A stretch of 64,000 nucleotides of DNA from Helicobacter acinonychis (GTDB lineage Bacteria > Campylobacterota > Campylobacteria > Campylobacterales > Helicobacteraceae), in contig NZ_UGIA01000001.1 of the NCBI RefSeq assembly GCF_900461455.1, positions 1,364,001-1,428,000 on the forward strand, read 5' to 3'. Shown piece by piece: positions 18,927-28,725 of the stretch. The position numbers and the translations under genes were made by a program. The stretch's first letter is position 1, and the number at the start of each line of letters is the position of its first letter. The notes beneath the pieces are model-generated. The model worked only from the letters and a program-made list of their open reading frames with translations, made no database searches and was not told the DNA's origin.

Positions 18927-20053
18927 ATTTTTTTAAAATCCTTTTGATGGAGTTAAGGGCTATTGTTTCTCATAAGGGCGTTTTGTTGATCCTTATAGGC
19001 GCTCCCTTAATCTATGGCTTATTATACCCCTTGCCTTATTTAAGAGATGTTGTCACGCAGCAAAAAATCGCCCTTGTAGATGAAGACAATTCCTTTCTTT
19101 CTAGGCGATTAGCCTTCATGGCGCAAAGTTCCAACGAATTAGAGATCGCTTTTTTTAGCCCCTCTATGTTAGAAGCCAAAAAGCTTTTAAAAGAAGAAAA
19201 AATTTATGGGATCTTGCACATCCCTTCGCATTTTGAAGCCAATATCCACAAGCAAGTGCCTGTAACAATCGATCTTTACGCCAATTCCAATTACTTTTTG
19301 ATTTATGGCGCGTTAGCGAATGCGATTGTGGAGAGCATTAACGCTTTAAATGAGGAAATCAGGTTTAAACGCAACGCCCAAATAGAAGAAGCCGAGTTGG
19401 GGACAGATGGGATTAAAATCAGACCCATCGCCTTGTATAACCCTAGTGAAGGCTATTTGAATTATGCGCTCTCTAGCGTGTTTATTTTCATTTTGCACCA
19501 GGTGATGCTCATTGCAAGTAGCATGTTTGCTAGCTCTAATCGTTTGGAATTAGCCTTTTTAGATAAGAAACAAATCGCTTTAAGGCTGTGTGCAAGGCTC
19601 TTGATTTTTATGGGAGCGTTTAGCGTTTTTATTTTATGGTATTTTGGGGCGCTGTTTTCTGCCTATGGGATCGAACGGCATGCGAGCGCTTTGGCGGTGT
19701 TTTTGAATAGCTTGATTTTCATGCTTGCAACCTTGAGTTTGGGGTCGTTTTTAGGTGCATGGATTAAAAATGAAGCCCACACCACTCAAATCATTTTGAT
19801 TTCTTCTTTGCCCTTGATTTTTATGATGGGTTTTGTATGGCCTTTTGAATCCTTGCCCTCTTATTTGCAAGCTTTTGTTCAAACAGTGCCAGCCTACCAT
19901 GGGATTAGTTTGTTAGGGCACTTGAATCAAATGCATGCCGAATTTATGGATGTGTCCATCCATTTTTATGCGCTTATTGTGATTTTTATGGTGGGTTTTA
20001 TAGGGAGTGTGTTCAAACTCAGCTCGTTAAAGAAAGCTTGTGAAAACGCTTAA
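18923..20053 (+). CDS. ABC-2 type exporter permease (second of two)
   Basis: A 376-residue paralogue of the preceding protein with the same plan: a short N-terminal helix (LLILIGAPLIYGLLYPLPYL), the soluble domain opening with IALVDEDNSFLSRRL, and C-terminal helices including LPLIFMMGFVWPFESLP. The pair probably forms a heterodimeric channel working with the adaptor and TolC-like duct. It starts at ATG overlapping its partner by 4 bases and ends inside the YigZ-like gene. The substrate is unknown. Confidence 0.82.
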   Translation: MNFFKILLMELRAIVSHKGVLLILIGAPLIYGLLYPLPYLRDVVTQQKIALVDEDNSFLSRRLAFMAQSSNELEIAFFSPSMLEAKKLLKEEKIYGILHIPSHFEANIHKQVPVTIDLYANSNYFLIYGALANAIVESINALNEEIRFKRNAQIEEAELGTDGIKIRPIALYNPSEGYLNYALSSVFIFILHQVMLIASSMFASSNRLELAFLDKKQIALRLCARLLIFMGAFSVFILWYFGALFSAYGIERHASALAVFLNSLIFMLATLSLGSFLGAWIKNEAHTTQIILISSLPLIFMMGFVWPFESLPSYLQAFVQTVPAYHGISLLGHLNQMHAEFMDVSIHFYALIVIFMVGFIGSVFKLSSLKKACENA

Positions 20054-20612
20054 AACATTAATCGCTTCCAAGCACCAGACTAAAGCGTCTCGTTTTTTAG
20101 GGTATCTTGTGCCTTTTAATGATTTTGAAAAAACCCTTTTAACATTGAAAAAAGAGCATTTTAAAGCCGCGCATTTTGTAACGGCGTTCCGCTATTCTTT
20201 AGAGGGAAAAATCACGGAGGGTTTTAGCGATGATGGCGAGCCTAAAGGGAGTTCAGGCATGCCTATGCTTAGCGTTTTAAGGCGAGAGGATTTAATCAAT
20301 ATAGGCTTAATCAGCGTGCGTTATTTTGGAGGCACGCTTTTAGGGGTGGGGGGCTTGATGAAAGCTTATGCCACTAGTGCATTATTGTGTATAGAAAACG
20401 CCAAAAAAGAGAGTGCTTTTAAGGATTTTGCGGAGTTAGAGAGTTGGAGCACTCATTATTCTTACAGAGAATTGGATCACATTCAGCGTGAAATTAAGAA
20501 ATTTAGCTTACAATTAAACAAGAAGAATTTTTCAAGCCAAAGCGTGGAAGTGGAAATCACCGGTGCAAGGGAAAATTTGCAAGCGTTTCTAAAACAAAAT
20601 AACACCAATTAG
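20040..20612 (+). CDS. YigZ/IMPACT family protein
   Basis: A 190-residue UPF0029 protein. Motifs are FSDDGEPKGSSGMPMLSVL and VRYFGGTLLGVGGLMKAYA, the hallmark of IMPACT/YigZ proteins, with an N-terminal RNase-PH-like fold and a C-terminal ferredoxin-like domain. Family members bind translation factors or ribosomes; bacterial function is unclear and old peptidase names are unsupported. The start is GTG, overlapping the upstream permease gene by 14 bases. Confidence 0.88.
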   Translation: MKTLKTLIASKHQTKASRFLGYLVPFNDFEKTLLTLKKEHFKAAHFVTAFRYSLEGKITEGFSDDGEPKGSSGMPMLSVLRREDLINIGLISVRYFGGTLLGVGGLMKAYATSALLCIENAKKESAFKDFAELESWSTHYSYRELDHIQREIKKFSLQLNKKNFSSQSVEVEITGARENLQAFLKQNNTN

Positions 20613-20617
20613 GGAGA

Positions 20618-21070
20618 ATGCAAGTGGAATTTTTGAACGAATACTTTATGTGGATCAAGGCTTTTCATGTGATAGCGGTTATTTCGTGGATGGCAGCGTT
20701 ATTTTATTTGCCACGGCTTTTTGTCTATCATGCAGAAAACACCCATAAAAAAGAGTTTGTGGAAGTGGTTAAAATCCAAGAAAAAAAGCTTTATTCCTTT
20801 ATCGCTTCACCGGCGATGGGTTTCACGCTCATTACAGGGATTTTAATGCTACTAATCGCCCCTGAAATCTTTAAAAGTGGGGGGTGGTTGCATGCGAAAT
20901 TGTCCTTAGTGGCGTTGCTTTTAATCTATCATTTTTATTGCAAAAAATGCATGCGCGATTTAGAGAAAGACCCCACGCAAAAAAGCGGGAAGTTTTATCG
21001 TATGTTTAATGAAATACCCACGATTTTAATGATACTCATTGTGATTTTAGTGGTTGTCAAGCCCTTTTAA
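20618..21070 (+). CDS. hemJ: Protoporphyrinogen IX oxidase HemJ-like
   Basis: A 150-residue inner-membrane protein with four helices. HemJ signatures are the His of IKAFHVIAVISWMAALFYLPRL's central part and KEFVEVVKIQEKKLYSFIASPAMGFTLITG, plus GGWLHAKLSLVALLLIYHFY with the second conserved His. HemJ oxidises protoporphyrinogen IX in heme synthesis in bacteria without HemG or HemY. It has an AGGGAG ribosome site and follows the YigZ-like gene by 5 bases. Confidence 0.85.
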   Translation: MQVEFLNEYFMWIKAFHVIAVISWMAALFYLPRLFVYHAENTHKKEFVEVVKIQEKKLYSFIASPAMGFTLITGILMLLIAPEIFKSGGWLHAKLSLVALLLIYHFYCKKCMRDLEKDPTQKSGKFYRMFNEIPTILMILIVILVVVKPF

Positions 21071-21079
21071 AGACTGATC

Positions 21080-21820
21080 ATGAAAAAAGAAAAGCATCTC
21101 AAGCAAGAAAAAATCATCAACATGTTTGATGATATAGCTAGCTCTTATGATCAAGCGAATCGCTTGATAAGTTTTGGTTTAGATGTTAAATGGCGTGAAA
21201 GGGCTTGCGAGCATGCGTTTTTGTTTTTAGAAAATAAGAAAGCTTTAAAGCTTGTGGATGTGGCATGCGGGACAGGGGATATGCTTTTGGCTTGGCAAAA
21301 AAGCGCTCTAAATTGCAATATAGAGTTTAAAGAATGTTTGGGGATTGACCCATCAAACAACATGCTAGAATTGGCCATTAAAAAATGTGAGAAGCTTGGA
21401 AACAAAACTTCTTTTATCCAGGCTCAAGCCAAAGATTTAAAAGGCGTTGAAAGTAACAGCGTGGATATTCTCTCCATTGCGTATGGCTTGCGTAATATCG
21501 TGGAAAGACAAGAGGCTTTAAAAGAGTTTTTTAGGGTGTTAAAGCCTAGGGGCGTTTTAGTGATTGTAGAATTTTTAAAAAAAGACAACCCCACATGGTT
21601 AGATAAAATCTCATGGTTTTACACGAATAAGGTTTTGCCTTTAGTGGGAGGGGCTATCAGTAAAAATTATGGTGCTTATTCTTATTTACCGCAATCCATT
21701 GAAGGGTTTTTGAGTTTAGAGAGTTTGAAAAGTGAATTAAAAAACGCAGGGTTTGAGATTTTAAGAACCGAAGATTCTATCGCTCAAATTTCAACGACCA
21801 TGCTTGTGAAAAAAAGCTAA
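21080..21820 (+). CDS. ubiE: Demethylmenaquinone C-methyltransferase (UbiE/MenG)
   Basis: A 246-residue SAM-dependent methyltransferase with the UbiE motifs FDDIASSYDQANRLISFGLD, LVDVACGTGDMLL (SAM-binding motif I, about residues 58-70), and SIAYGLRNIVERQEALKEFF then VIVEF. H. pylori makes menaquinone, not ubiquinone, so the natural substrate should be demethylmenaquinone. It stands 9 bases after hemJ and 11 before xseB. Confidence 0.92.
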   Translation: MKKEKHLKQEKIINMFDDIASSYDQANRLISFGLDVKWRERACEHAFLFLENKKALKLVDVACGTGDMLLAWQKSALNCNIEFKECLGIDPSNNMLELAIKKCEKLGNKTSFIQAQAKDLKGVESNSVDILSIAYGLRNIVERQEALKEFFRVLKPRGVLVIVEFLKKDNPTWLDKISWFYTNKVLPLVGGAISKNYGAYSYLPQSIEGFLSLESLKSELKNAGFEILRTEDSIAQISTTMLVKKS

Positions 21821-21831
21821 AGGAATGCCCC

Positions 21832-22083
21832 ATGCAAGATGAATTGTTTGAGGTTGAAAAAGCCCCCAAAAAAAGCGTTAAAAACGCTCCTAAAAAAAGT
21901 TTTGAAGAGCATGTTGATTCTTTAGAGCAAGCCATAGAGTGCTTGAATGCCCCTAATTTGTCTTTAAAAGACGGGATGGATTTGTATAAAACGGCTATGC
22001 AAGAATTGTTTTTAGCGCAAAAACTTTTAGAAAACGCTTATTTAGAGTATGAAAAACTCCAAACGCCAGATAAAAAGGCTTAA
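21832..22083 (+). CDS. xseB: Exodeoxyribonuclease VII small subunit
   Basis: An 83-residue XseB: SFEEHVDSLEQAIECLNAPN, then LSLKDGMDLYKTAMQELFLA and a short acidic C-terminal helix. The first 20 residues are Lys-rich and poorly conserved. It forms a complex with XseA (not in the window) that degrades single-stranded DNA from both ends. It is followed after 3 bases by the nitrilase-like gene. Confidence 0.88.
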   Translation: MQDELFEVEKAPKKSVKNAPKKSFEEHVDSLEQAIECLNAPNLSLKDGMDLYKTAMQELFLAQKLLENAYLEYEKLQTPDKKA

Positions 22084-22086
22084 GGC

Positions 22087-22887
22087 ATGCAAGTGTTTGC
22101 CTTACAGCTAGAGTCTTTTAAAGAAGCTCTCATGCAATCCTTATTCAACTCCGTGCCAAAGCAAAGCGTAATCGTGTTGCCTGAATATGTGATCAACCCC
22201 TTTTTCCACCATAACATGGAGTTGGATTTGAATGAAATCAGCGATCAATCCAAGCGAGCGATTGAATTCCTCTCTCAAAAATGCCAAGAGTTAGACTTAA
22301 TCATTTCAGCCCCGGTGCTTTTAGAAGAAGAATCTAAAATCTATAAAAAAATCGCCCTCATTTCTAAAGAAAGCGTTCAGTATTACACGCAACAACGCCT
22401 CATCCCCTATCCTCACTGGGATGAAGAGAGCTTTTTTGACAATGAAAAGCGCAATTTTAAAGAATTGCTAGTCTTTGAAAGAGGTGGCTTGAAATTCGCC
22501 CCTTTGTTTGGCTTTGAAGCGCATTTTGATGAAATATGGGTTCAGGCTAAAAATCAGGGCGTGGATGTGGTGCTTTTAAGCAGCGTGGCATCGTTTGAAT
22601 CCAATGAAAGGTGGCGTTTTTTATGCCAGATGCGCGCTTTTTGCGCTTCTTGTGTGGTGGTAAGGGCCAATAGGATCGGAGCGTATCGCCAAATCATTGT
22701 AAAAGAAGGGCAAAAAAACGAATTTTTGTGGAAATTTTATGGGGATAGTTTTGCGGCTTTACCTAATGGCGTTATTGAAAATTCTTTGGAGGGTAAAATG
22801 GGGGCTTTGAGCGTTCAAATTGATAAAAATGATATAGATGAATGGGCTAAATTATGGCATTTTAGAACGAGAGGGTTAAATGATTGA
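22087..22887 (+). CDS. Nitrilase-superfamily (carbon-nitrogen hydrolase-like) protein
   Basis: A 266-residue protein with the nitrilase fold pattern: [13 protein letters not shown] carries the conserved Glu (about residue 40). However, the strand where family enzymes have the catalytic Lys reads [15 protein letters not shown], and the strand that normally reads xCYDLRFPE reads [12 protein letters not shown], so neither the Lys nor the Cys is evident. It may be a non-catalytic relative or use other residues. It overlaps serS by 8 bases. Confidence 0.7.
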   Translation: MQVFALQLESFKEALMQSLFNSVPKQSVIVLPEYVINPFFHHNMELDLNEISDQSKRAIEFLSQKCQELDLIISAPVLLEEESKIYKKIALISKESVQYYTQQRLIPYPHWDEESFFDNEKRNFKELLVFERGGLKFAPLFGFEAHFDEIWVQAKNQGVDVVLLSSVASFESNERWRFLCQMRAFCASCVVVRANRIGAYRQIIVKEGQKNEFLWKFYGDSFAALPNGVIENSLEGKMGALSVQIDKNDIDEWAKLWHFRTRGLND

Positions 22888-24127
22888 TAGAAAACTTTTA
22901 TTACAAGATTTTGATAAGGTGGCTCATTCTTTAAAAAAGCGTAACAGCGTGATAGATGATGGGTTGGAGCGTTTGCGCGAAATCATCACGCATTATAAAA
23001 AACAACTCATTGAGTTAGAAAGCTTGCAAGCCTTTCAAAACAAGGTTTCTAAAGAATTTGGTATCAAAATGACTCAAAAAGTGGATGCAAGCGATCTCAA
23101 AAAAGAGCTAGAAAACAATAAAATCAAGTTGAATGAGCTTTCCAAAAGCGTGAGCGAGTTGGAGCAAAAAATTGATTTAAAGCTTTCAATAATCCCTAAT
23201 CTAGTGGATGAAAAAACCCCTTTAGGCACAAGCGAAGAAGATAATATAGAAATTAAAAAAATCTTAACCCCAAGAGATTTCACTTTCACGCCTAAAGAGC
23301 ATTTTGAACTCGCTCAAAAAAATGGCTGGATTGATTTTGAAAGCGGCGTGAAACTCGCTAAAAGCCGTTTTTCAGTTATTAGGGGTTTTGGGGCCAAAGT
23401 TTATCGCGCGCTCATTCATTTAATGTTAGATTTTAATGAAAAAAATGGCTTTGAAATCATCTACACGCCGGCTTTAGTGAATGAAAAAATGCTTTTTGGG
23501 ACTGGGCAATTACCCAAATTCAAAGAAGATGTTTTTAAAATAGAAAATGAAAATTTGTATTTGATCCCCACCGCTGAAGTAACGCTCACCAATTTATACA
23601 ACGACACGATCATCAGCGTTGAAAAACTCCCGATTAAAATGACCGCACACACGCCTTGTTTCAGGAGCGAAGCAGGGAGTGCGGGAAAAGACACAAGGGG
23701 GATGATAAGACAACACCAATTTGATAAGGTGGAATTAGTGGCTATCACACACCCTAAAGAAAGCGATGTCATGCAAGAGTATATGCTAGAGAGCGCGAGT
23801 GGGATCTTAAAGGCTTTGGAATTACCTCATCGGTTTGTGCAATTATGCAGTGGGGATTTGGGTTTTAGTGCAAGTAATACGATAGATATTGAAGTGTGGT
23901 TGCCTGGGCAAAATTGTTATAGAGAAATCAGCTCGGTGTCTAACACGAGAGATTTTCAAGCCAGGCGGGCTAAAATCCGCTTCAAGGAAAATCAAAAAAA
24001 CCAATTAGTGCACACTCTAAATGGCTCTTCTTTAGCGGTAGGAAGGACGATGGTCGCTTTAATGGAAAACCACCAGCAAGCGGATGGGAGCATCCACATT
24101 CCTAAGGCGTTAGAAAAATACCTTTAA
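22880..24127 (+). CDS. serS: Seryl-tRNA synthetase
   Basis: A 415-residue class II synthetase that charges tRNA-Ser. The N-terminal coiled-coil arm (about residues 25-100) is rich in Lys, Glu and Leu. The catalytic core shows motif 2 in [20 protein letters not shown] with HQFDKVEL, and motif 3 near the C-terminus ([20 protein letters not shown]). Length and motifs are typical; the start is ATG in the end of the preceding gene. Confidence 0.95.
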   Translation: MIDRKLLLQDFDKVAHSLKKRNSVIDDGLERLREIITHYKKQLIELESLQAFQNKVSKEFGIKMTQKVDASDLKKELENNKIKLNELSKSVSELEQKIDLKLSIIPNLVDEKTPLGTSEEDNIEIKKILTPRDFTFTPKEHFELAQKNGWIDFESGVKLAKSRFSVIRGFGAKVYRALIHLMLDFNEKNGFEIIYTPALVNEKMLFGTGQLPKFKEDVFKIENENLYLIPTAEVTLTNLYNDTIISVEKLPIKMTAHTPCFRSEAGSAGKDTRGMIRQHQFDKVELVAITHPKESDVMQEYMLESASGILKALELPHRFVQLCSGDLGFSASNTIDIEVWLPGQNCYREISSVSNTRDFQARRAKIRFKENQKNQLVHTLNGSSLAVGRTMVALMENHQQADGSIHIPKALEKYL

Positions 24128-24136
24128 GGCTAGTTT

Positions 24137-26680
24137 GTGCTAAATGAAGAGCAAAATCCTCAAAAATTAGAAGAATTAGAGCAAAAAGGGAGCGAAAACA
24201 AGGCTGAAAAAGAAACCCCTTTAAAGGGCATTCACTCTAAAATCCCTTCTTTCAAGCAGGCTTTAGAACAAACCCTTAATAAAATCAAAAACTCTAAAAA
24301 CTTTTTCAAACAACTTTTACACAATAAAAAAAGGCTTTATATCACGCTTGGAGTGTTAGTTTTACTCATTGCACTCATTGCGGCTTTGAGCTTGTTGATA
24401 GGGCATAAAAAAGAAAGCCAACCAACTTCTTTACAAGCTAATACCCCTAACGCTGCTAGCGAAACGCCTAATAAGACCAACACCACCACAGAAGCCGAGG
24501 GGCAAATAGAGAATTTGGATTTACCTGATTTAATCGGTAAAGACTCCCTCAAAAGAAGCGATGAAAATCAAGTAGATGCGATGATACAAAAAGCGAGTAT
24601 TTTGTATGAGCAAGGGCAAAAAGATGAGGCCTTACATTTGTTTGATAAAATCGCTTCTTTTTCGCAAGGGATTGCGAGCCACAATTTAGGGGTGATTAAA
24701 TTTAAAGAAAAGGATTTTAATGGGGCATTGGATTTGTTTGATTCTAGTATCGCCTCTAAAGAAAATGCGAGCGTGAGCGCAATTGATGCGTTAGTGAGCG
24801 CTTACTATTTACAAGATGCGGATTTGTATTATCATTATTTAAAAATTGCGAGAGACACTTTGTATAAAGATTATAAAAAGTCTTTTTATTCCTACGCTTA
24901 CGCGCTCAAATCCTATTACGCTGAAGAGTATTTTGAAGCGCTATCGCCTTTAATGCACCCTAATTCCAACGCCTTTTTAAAACCTAATGCTCGCTTAGCT
25001 TCTAAATTGTTTTTGATGTTTAAAGATGAAGCTAACGCCTATAAACAATTGCAAAAAAGTGCAGATATTCAAGATGAGCTTTCTTTAGGGCTTTTACAAG
25101 CTCGTTTGGGCAATTACAAGCAGGCTTTGCAGCATTTGCAACATTATTTGCACAACTACCCTAAAGATTTAAACGCTTTAATGGCTTTGGAGTTAGTGGG
25201 CTTGAAAATGGGCGATACCCTTAAAGCGAGCGAAGCCTTAAAACTAGCCAGCCACACAAAAGAAGATAGCGTCTTAGCCAACTCTTTTTACCCTATCAAA
25301 CCTACCATCAACCCTGTTTTTTTAGACAAAGAAAAAGCTAAAGAGCGTTTTTGGAACACACAATATTTTGAAGGCAAGAGGGATTTTATCTACCGTTTGT
25401 TATTTTATTACGCCCCTTTTAAGGTTTTAGACTCTAAAGAAACCTTAGGCGTGATTGAAGAGGGGCTGTTTCTTTTGGATTCTGACACGCAAAAGGATTT
25501 AGAGGGGGCAAGCCTTGCTTTTAAAAGGGGGCGTTTGATGGCGATAGCGGATAAAAACGCGCTCAAAGGGTTGAAAGAATTAGAAAAGAAACGCCTGAAA
25601 AAAGCCCTTGGTTTTTTCAATTTGTCTTTAAAAAATAGCCCCAATAACGCGCTTCTTCATTATAATGCGGGCTTGATTTATGCACAATTAGAGGATTATT
25701 ATAAGGCTTATTTCCATTTTTTAAGGGCTTTTCATTTGAATTCTGCGGATTATTTGAGCGCGATTTTTGCCATTTTAGCCTCGCATTTCACCCATGAAGA
25801 CACCACGGAGTTTTTAAGAGAAATTACTGAGAGTTTTTACAGTCAGGATTTTTCTAGCCCCACGCAAAAAGCTTTATTATCTTCACTCATCGCTTATTTG
25901 AATTACCGCACGAATTGGGATATGGACTGGCTTAAAAACGCCCCTAAAAAACTCCCTTTTTATTACGCGCTAGAAGCGGTTTTCGCTAAAGAGAGCAAGG
26001 ATAAAAAATTGATGGTCCAATCTTTTGGGAATTTAAAAAAAATGCTCCCTAACGATCTCATCTCTAATATCTTTTATGAAATTGTCTCGTATTATGATGC
26101 GAGCATTCGGCACACTTTAAGCATTTACACCCTTTTAGATTCGCATAAAATCAGCTGGGATCAAACCATGCTAGGGCCAATTTTAGGGCGTAATTTCTAC
26201 GCTTACATGGGATTTATGGTCAATGATTTAGACAAACAAGAAAAATTACTAGAGCAAAAAATCGCCAGTTTAGAAGAGAGCGAAGCCCCTAATGATTGGC
26301 TAGACAATTTAGCGCTAGTGAGTTTGTTTCAAGGCAAGTATGAAAAAGCGAGCGCGTTGTATCAAAATCTCATTGATGGTCTTAAAGATAATGAAGCGCG
26401 TTTAAAAATTTTGGCTAGTTTGGCTTATATCGCGCAAAATAATTACGATAGCGCGGCTTTATGGCTAGAGCTTGGGAAATTAGATGAGCCTAATAATGAG
26501 AATATCCGTTACGCTTTAGGGTTGTTGTATCAAAGAAAAGGGGATCTCAAATCAGCGTTAAACCATTTTCTAGCCATTAAAACCTCTGATTTTTTTTCGC
26601 CTTATTTTGATTTTGAAATTGATACCAACCTTTTAAAAGAGCGTTTGAACCAAGAAAAAAAAGGCGAGTTTTTAGAATAA
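24137..26680 (+). CDS. TPR-repeat protein with one membrane anchor (PflB-like?)
   Basis: An 847-residue protein. A charged cytoplasmic N-terminus (1-68) precedes a single membrane helix (YITLGVLVLLIALIAALSLL, about 71-90), then a Thr/Ala-rich linker and a long series of tetratricopeptide-like helical pairs to the C-terminus (for example ASFSQGIASHNLGVIKFKEK, LLHYNAGLIYAQLEDYYKAY). The size and plan match the Campylobacter motor-scaffold protein PflB, and flgA follows two genes later, so a flagellar-motor role is plausible but inferred. It starts at GTG, 9 bases after serS. Confidence 0.7.
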   Translation: MLNEEQNPQKLEELEQKGSENKAEKETPLKGIHSKIPSFKQALEQTLNKIKNSKNFFKQLLHNKKRLYITLGVLVLLIALIAALSLLIGHKKESQPTSLQANTPNAASETPNKTNTTTEAEGQIENLDLPDLIGKDSLKRSDENQVDAMIQKASILYEQGQKDEALHLFDKIASFSQGIASHNLGVIKFKEKDFNGALDLFDSSIASKENASVSAIDALVSAYYLQDADLYYHYLKIARDTLYKDYKKSFYSYAYALKSYYAEEYFEALSPLMHPNSNAFLKPNARLASKLFLMFKDEANAYKQLQKSADIQDELSLGLLQARLGNYKQALQHLQHYLHNYPKDLNALMALELVGLKMGDTLKASEALKLASHTKEDSVLANSFYPIKPTINPVFLDKEKAKERFWNTQYFEGKRDFIYRLLFYYAPFKVLDSKETLGVIEEGLFLLDSDTQKDLEGASLAFKRGRLMAIADKNALKGLKELEKKRLKKALGFFNLSLKNSPNNALLHYNAGLIYAQLEDYYKAYFHFLRAFHLNSADYLSAIFAILASHFTHEDTTEFLREITESFYSQDFSSPTQKALLSSLIAYLNYRTNWDMDWLKNAPKKLPFYYALEAVFAKESKDKKLMVQSFGNLKKMLPNDLISNIFYEIVSYYDASIRHTLSIYTLLDSHKISWDQTMLGPILGRNFYAYMGFMVNDLDKQEKLLEQKIASLEESEAPNDWLDNLALVSLFQGKYEKASALYQNLIDGLKDNEARLKILASLAYIAQNNYDSAALWLELGKLDEPNNENIRYALGLLYQRKGDLKSALNHFLAIKTSDFFSPYFDFEIDTNLLKERLNQEKKGEFLE

Positions 26681-28725
26681 TGGATTTTGCAAAAAGTATT
26701 TTAGACAATTTAAACGAAGTGCAAAAAATCGCCGCATGCCACATTCAAGGGCCTTTGTTGATTTTAGCGGGAGCTGGGAGCGGTAAGACTAAGACTTTAA
26801 CGAGCCGTTTAGCGTATTTGATTGGGGCTTGTGGCGTGCCTAGCGAGAACACTTTAACGCTCACTTTCACCAATAAAGCGAGTAAAGAAATGCAAGAAAG
26901 GGCTTTGAAATTATTGAAAAACCAAGCGTTTATCCCCCCCTTGCTTTGCACTTTCCATCGTTTTGGTTTGTTGTTTTTAAGACAACACATGAGCCTTTTA
27001 AAAAGGGCGTGCGATTTTTCGGTGCTAGATAGCGATGAGGTTAAAACGCTTTGCAAACAGCTCAAAATTTCAGGTTTTAGAGCCAATATTTCTCAAATCA
27101 AAAACGGCATGATTGATTTAAATACACAAGACACAGAATGCTATAAAGCGTATGATCTTTATCAAAATGCCTTAAAAAAAGACAATTTAGTGGATTTTGA
27201 CGATTTGCTTTTTTTAAGCCTTAAGATTTTACAAGATAATGAAAAGCTCGCCAAAGAGACTAGTGAGCGCTACCATTATATTATGGTAGATGAGTATCAA
27301 GACACAAACGCCTTGCAGCTAGAGTTTTTAAAAATATTGAGTTTTACGCATAATAATTTGTGCGTGGTGGGCGATGATGATCAAAGCATTTATGGTTTTA
27401 GGGGGGCGGATATTTCTAATATTTTAAATTTTTCCAAGCATTTTAAGGGGGCTAAAGTGGTGAAATTAGAGACCAACTACCGCTCCAGCGCTGAAATTTT
27501 AAAGTGTGCTAACGCGCTCATTAGCCACAACCAAAACCGCCACAAAAAAACGCTCCAGAGTTTTAAAGGCTCGCGTAAAAGCGTCATTTGTAAAGAGTAT
27601 TTGACGCAAAAAGAAGAGAGCCTGGATGTGGCTTATCAAATCAAAGCCCTTTTAAATAAGGGTGAAAATTTAGAAAATATCGCTATTTTGTATCGCTTAA
27701 ACGGGCTTAGCCGCAACATTGAAGAGAGCTTGAACGCTTTGAATATCCCTTATAGGCTTATCGGAGCGGTGAGTTTCTATGAAAGAGCGGAGATTAAAGA
27801 CGCTTTGGCGTTCATGCATGCAGTGGCTCAAAAAGACGATCGTTTTTTTATCAAACGCGTTTTAAACAAGCCCCCAAGAGGCCTTGGCAAGATCACTCAA
27901 GAATTGATTTTTTCTCTTTTAGATGAGAGAGACTCAAATTTAGAAGAAGCGCTAAAACTTGGGGCGTTTAAAGACAAATTGAACCCTAAAAACGAATACG
28001 CTTTAAAGAAATTCACCGCCATGATAGGGCGATTAAGGGAGGCTTTTGAATTTTCTGTAGAGAAGTTTTGCGAGCGTTTTTTAGAAGAGACTAATCTGTT
28101 AAAAAGCTATGAAAAAGAAGACAATTACGAAGAAAGAGAGGGCTTTGTCAAAGAGCTTTTAAGCTTAGTGAAAGAGCATTTTAAAACTAACCCCACGCAT
28201 TCTTTGTTAGACTTTTTAAATGAAAGCGTGCTGGATGTCCATAACACAGAAAACGCGCATAAAGTGAGTTGCATGAGCGTGCATATGAGTAAGGGCTTGG
28301 AATTTAAGCATGTGTTTGTGATTGGGTTAGAAGAAGGGTTTTTCCCGCATAGGGGGTTTAATCAAGAAAGCGATTTGGAAGAAGAAAGGCGCTTGGCTTA
28401 CGTGGCGATCACTAGGGCTAAAGAAGAATTGCAACTCTCTTATGTCAAAGAGCGTTCGTATTTTGGGAAAAAAATCACCTGTTTACCCTCTTCGTTTTTA
28501 GAAGAAGCCCAGTTGCTCCAACAAAATAAACCCCCTAAACAAGATCACAAAAAAAACACGCCCATTAAAGTGGGGGATTTGATCAAGCATAAGATTTTTG
28601 GCACCGGAAGGGTTTTGGGCGTAGAAAAAGGCTTGAGCGGTTTGTGTTTTAAAATCAATTGCGGAGGGAATGTCTATGACAAAATTTCAGAAAAATTTGT
28701 AGAAAAAGTGGATAGCGGATTTTGA
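26680..28725 (+). CDS. uvrD: UvrD/Rep-family DNA helicase
   Basis: A 681-residue superfamily 1A helicase that unwinds DNA in the 3'-5' direction in repair and replication. Motifs: LAGAGSGKTKTLTSRL (Walker A, about residues 26-41), VDEYQDTNALQ (Walker B), DDDQSIYGFRGAD, ETNYRSS, SVHMSKGLEFKHVFVIGLEE and YVAITRAKEEL. A C-terminal tail after residue 620 (IKVGDLIKHKIFGTGRVLGV) is the UvrD/PcrA-type Tudor-like domain. The ATG overlaps the previous stop by one base. Confidence 0.92.
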   Translation: MDFAKSILDNLNEVQKIAACHIQGPLLILAGAGSGKTKTLTSRLAYLIGACGVPSENTLTLTFTNKASKEMQERALKLLKNQAFIPPLLCTFHRFGLLFLRQHMSLLKRACDFSVLDSDEVKTLCKQLKISGFRANISQIKNGMIDLNTQDTECYKAYDLYQNALKKDNLVDFDDLLFLSLKILQDNEKLAKETSERYHYIMVDEYQDTNALQLEFLKILSFTHNNLCVVGDDDQSIYGFRGADISNILNFSKHFKGAKVVKLETNYRSSAEILKCANALISHNQNRHKKTLQSFKGSRKSVICKEYLTQKEESLDVAYQIKALLNKGENLENIAILYRLNGLSRNIEESLNALNIPYRLIGAVSFYERAEIKDALAFMHAVAQKDDRFFIKRVLNKPPRGLGKITQELIFSLLDERDSNLEEALKLGAFKDKLNPKNEYALKKFTAMIGRLREAFEFSVEKFCERFLEETNLLKSYEKEDNYEEREGFVKELLSLVKEHFKTNPTHSLLDFLNESVLDVHNTENAHKVSCMSVHMSKGLEFKHVFVIGLEEGFFPHRGFNQESDLEEERRLAYVAITRAKEELQLSYVKERSYFGKKITCLPSSFLEEAQLLQQNKPPKQDHKKNTPIKVGDLIKHKIFGTGRVLGVEKGLSGLCFKINCGGNVYDKISEKFVEKVDSGF

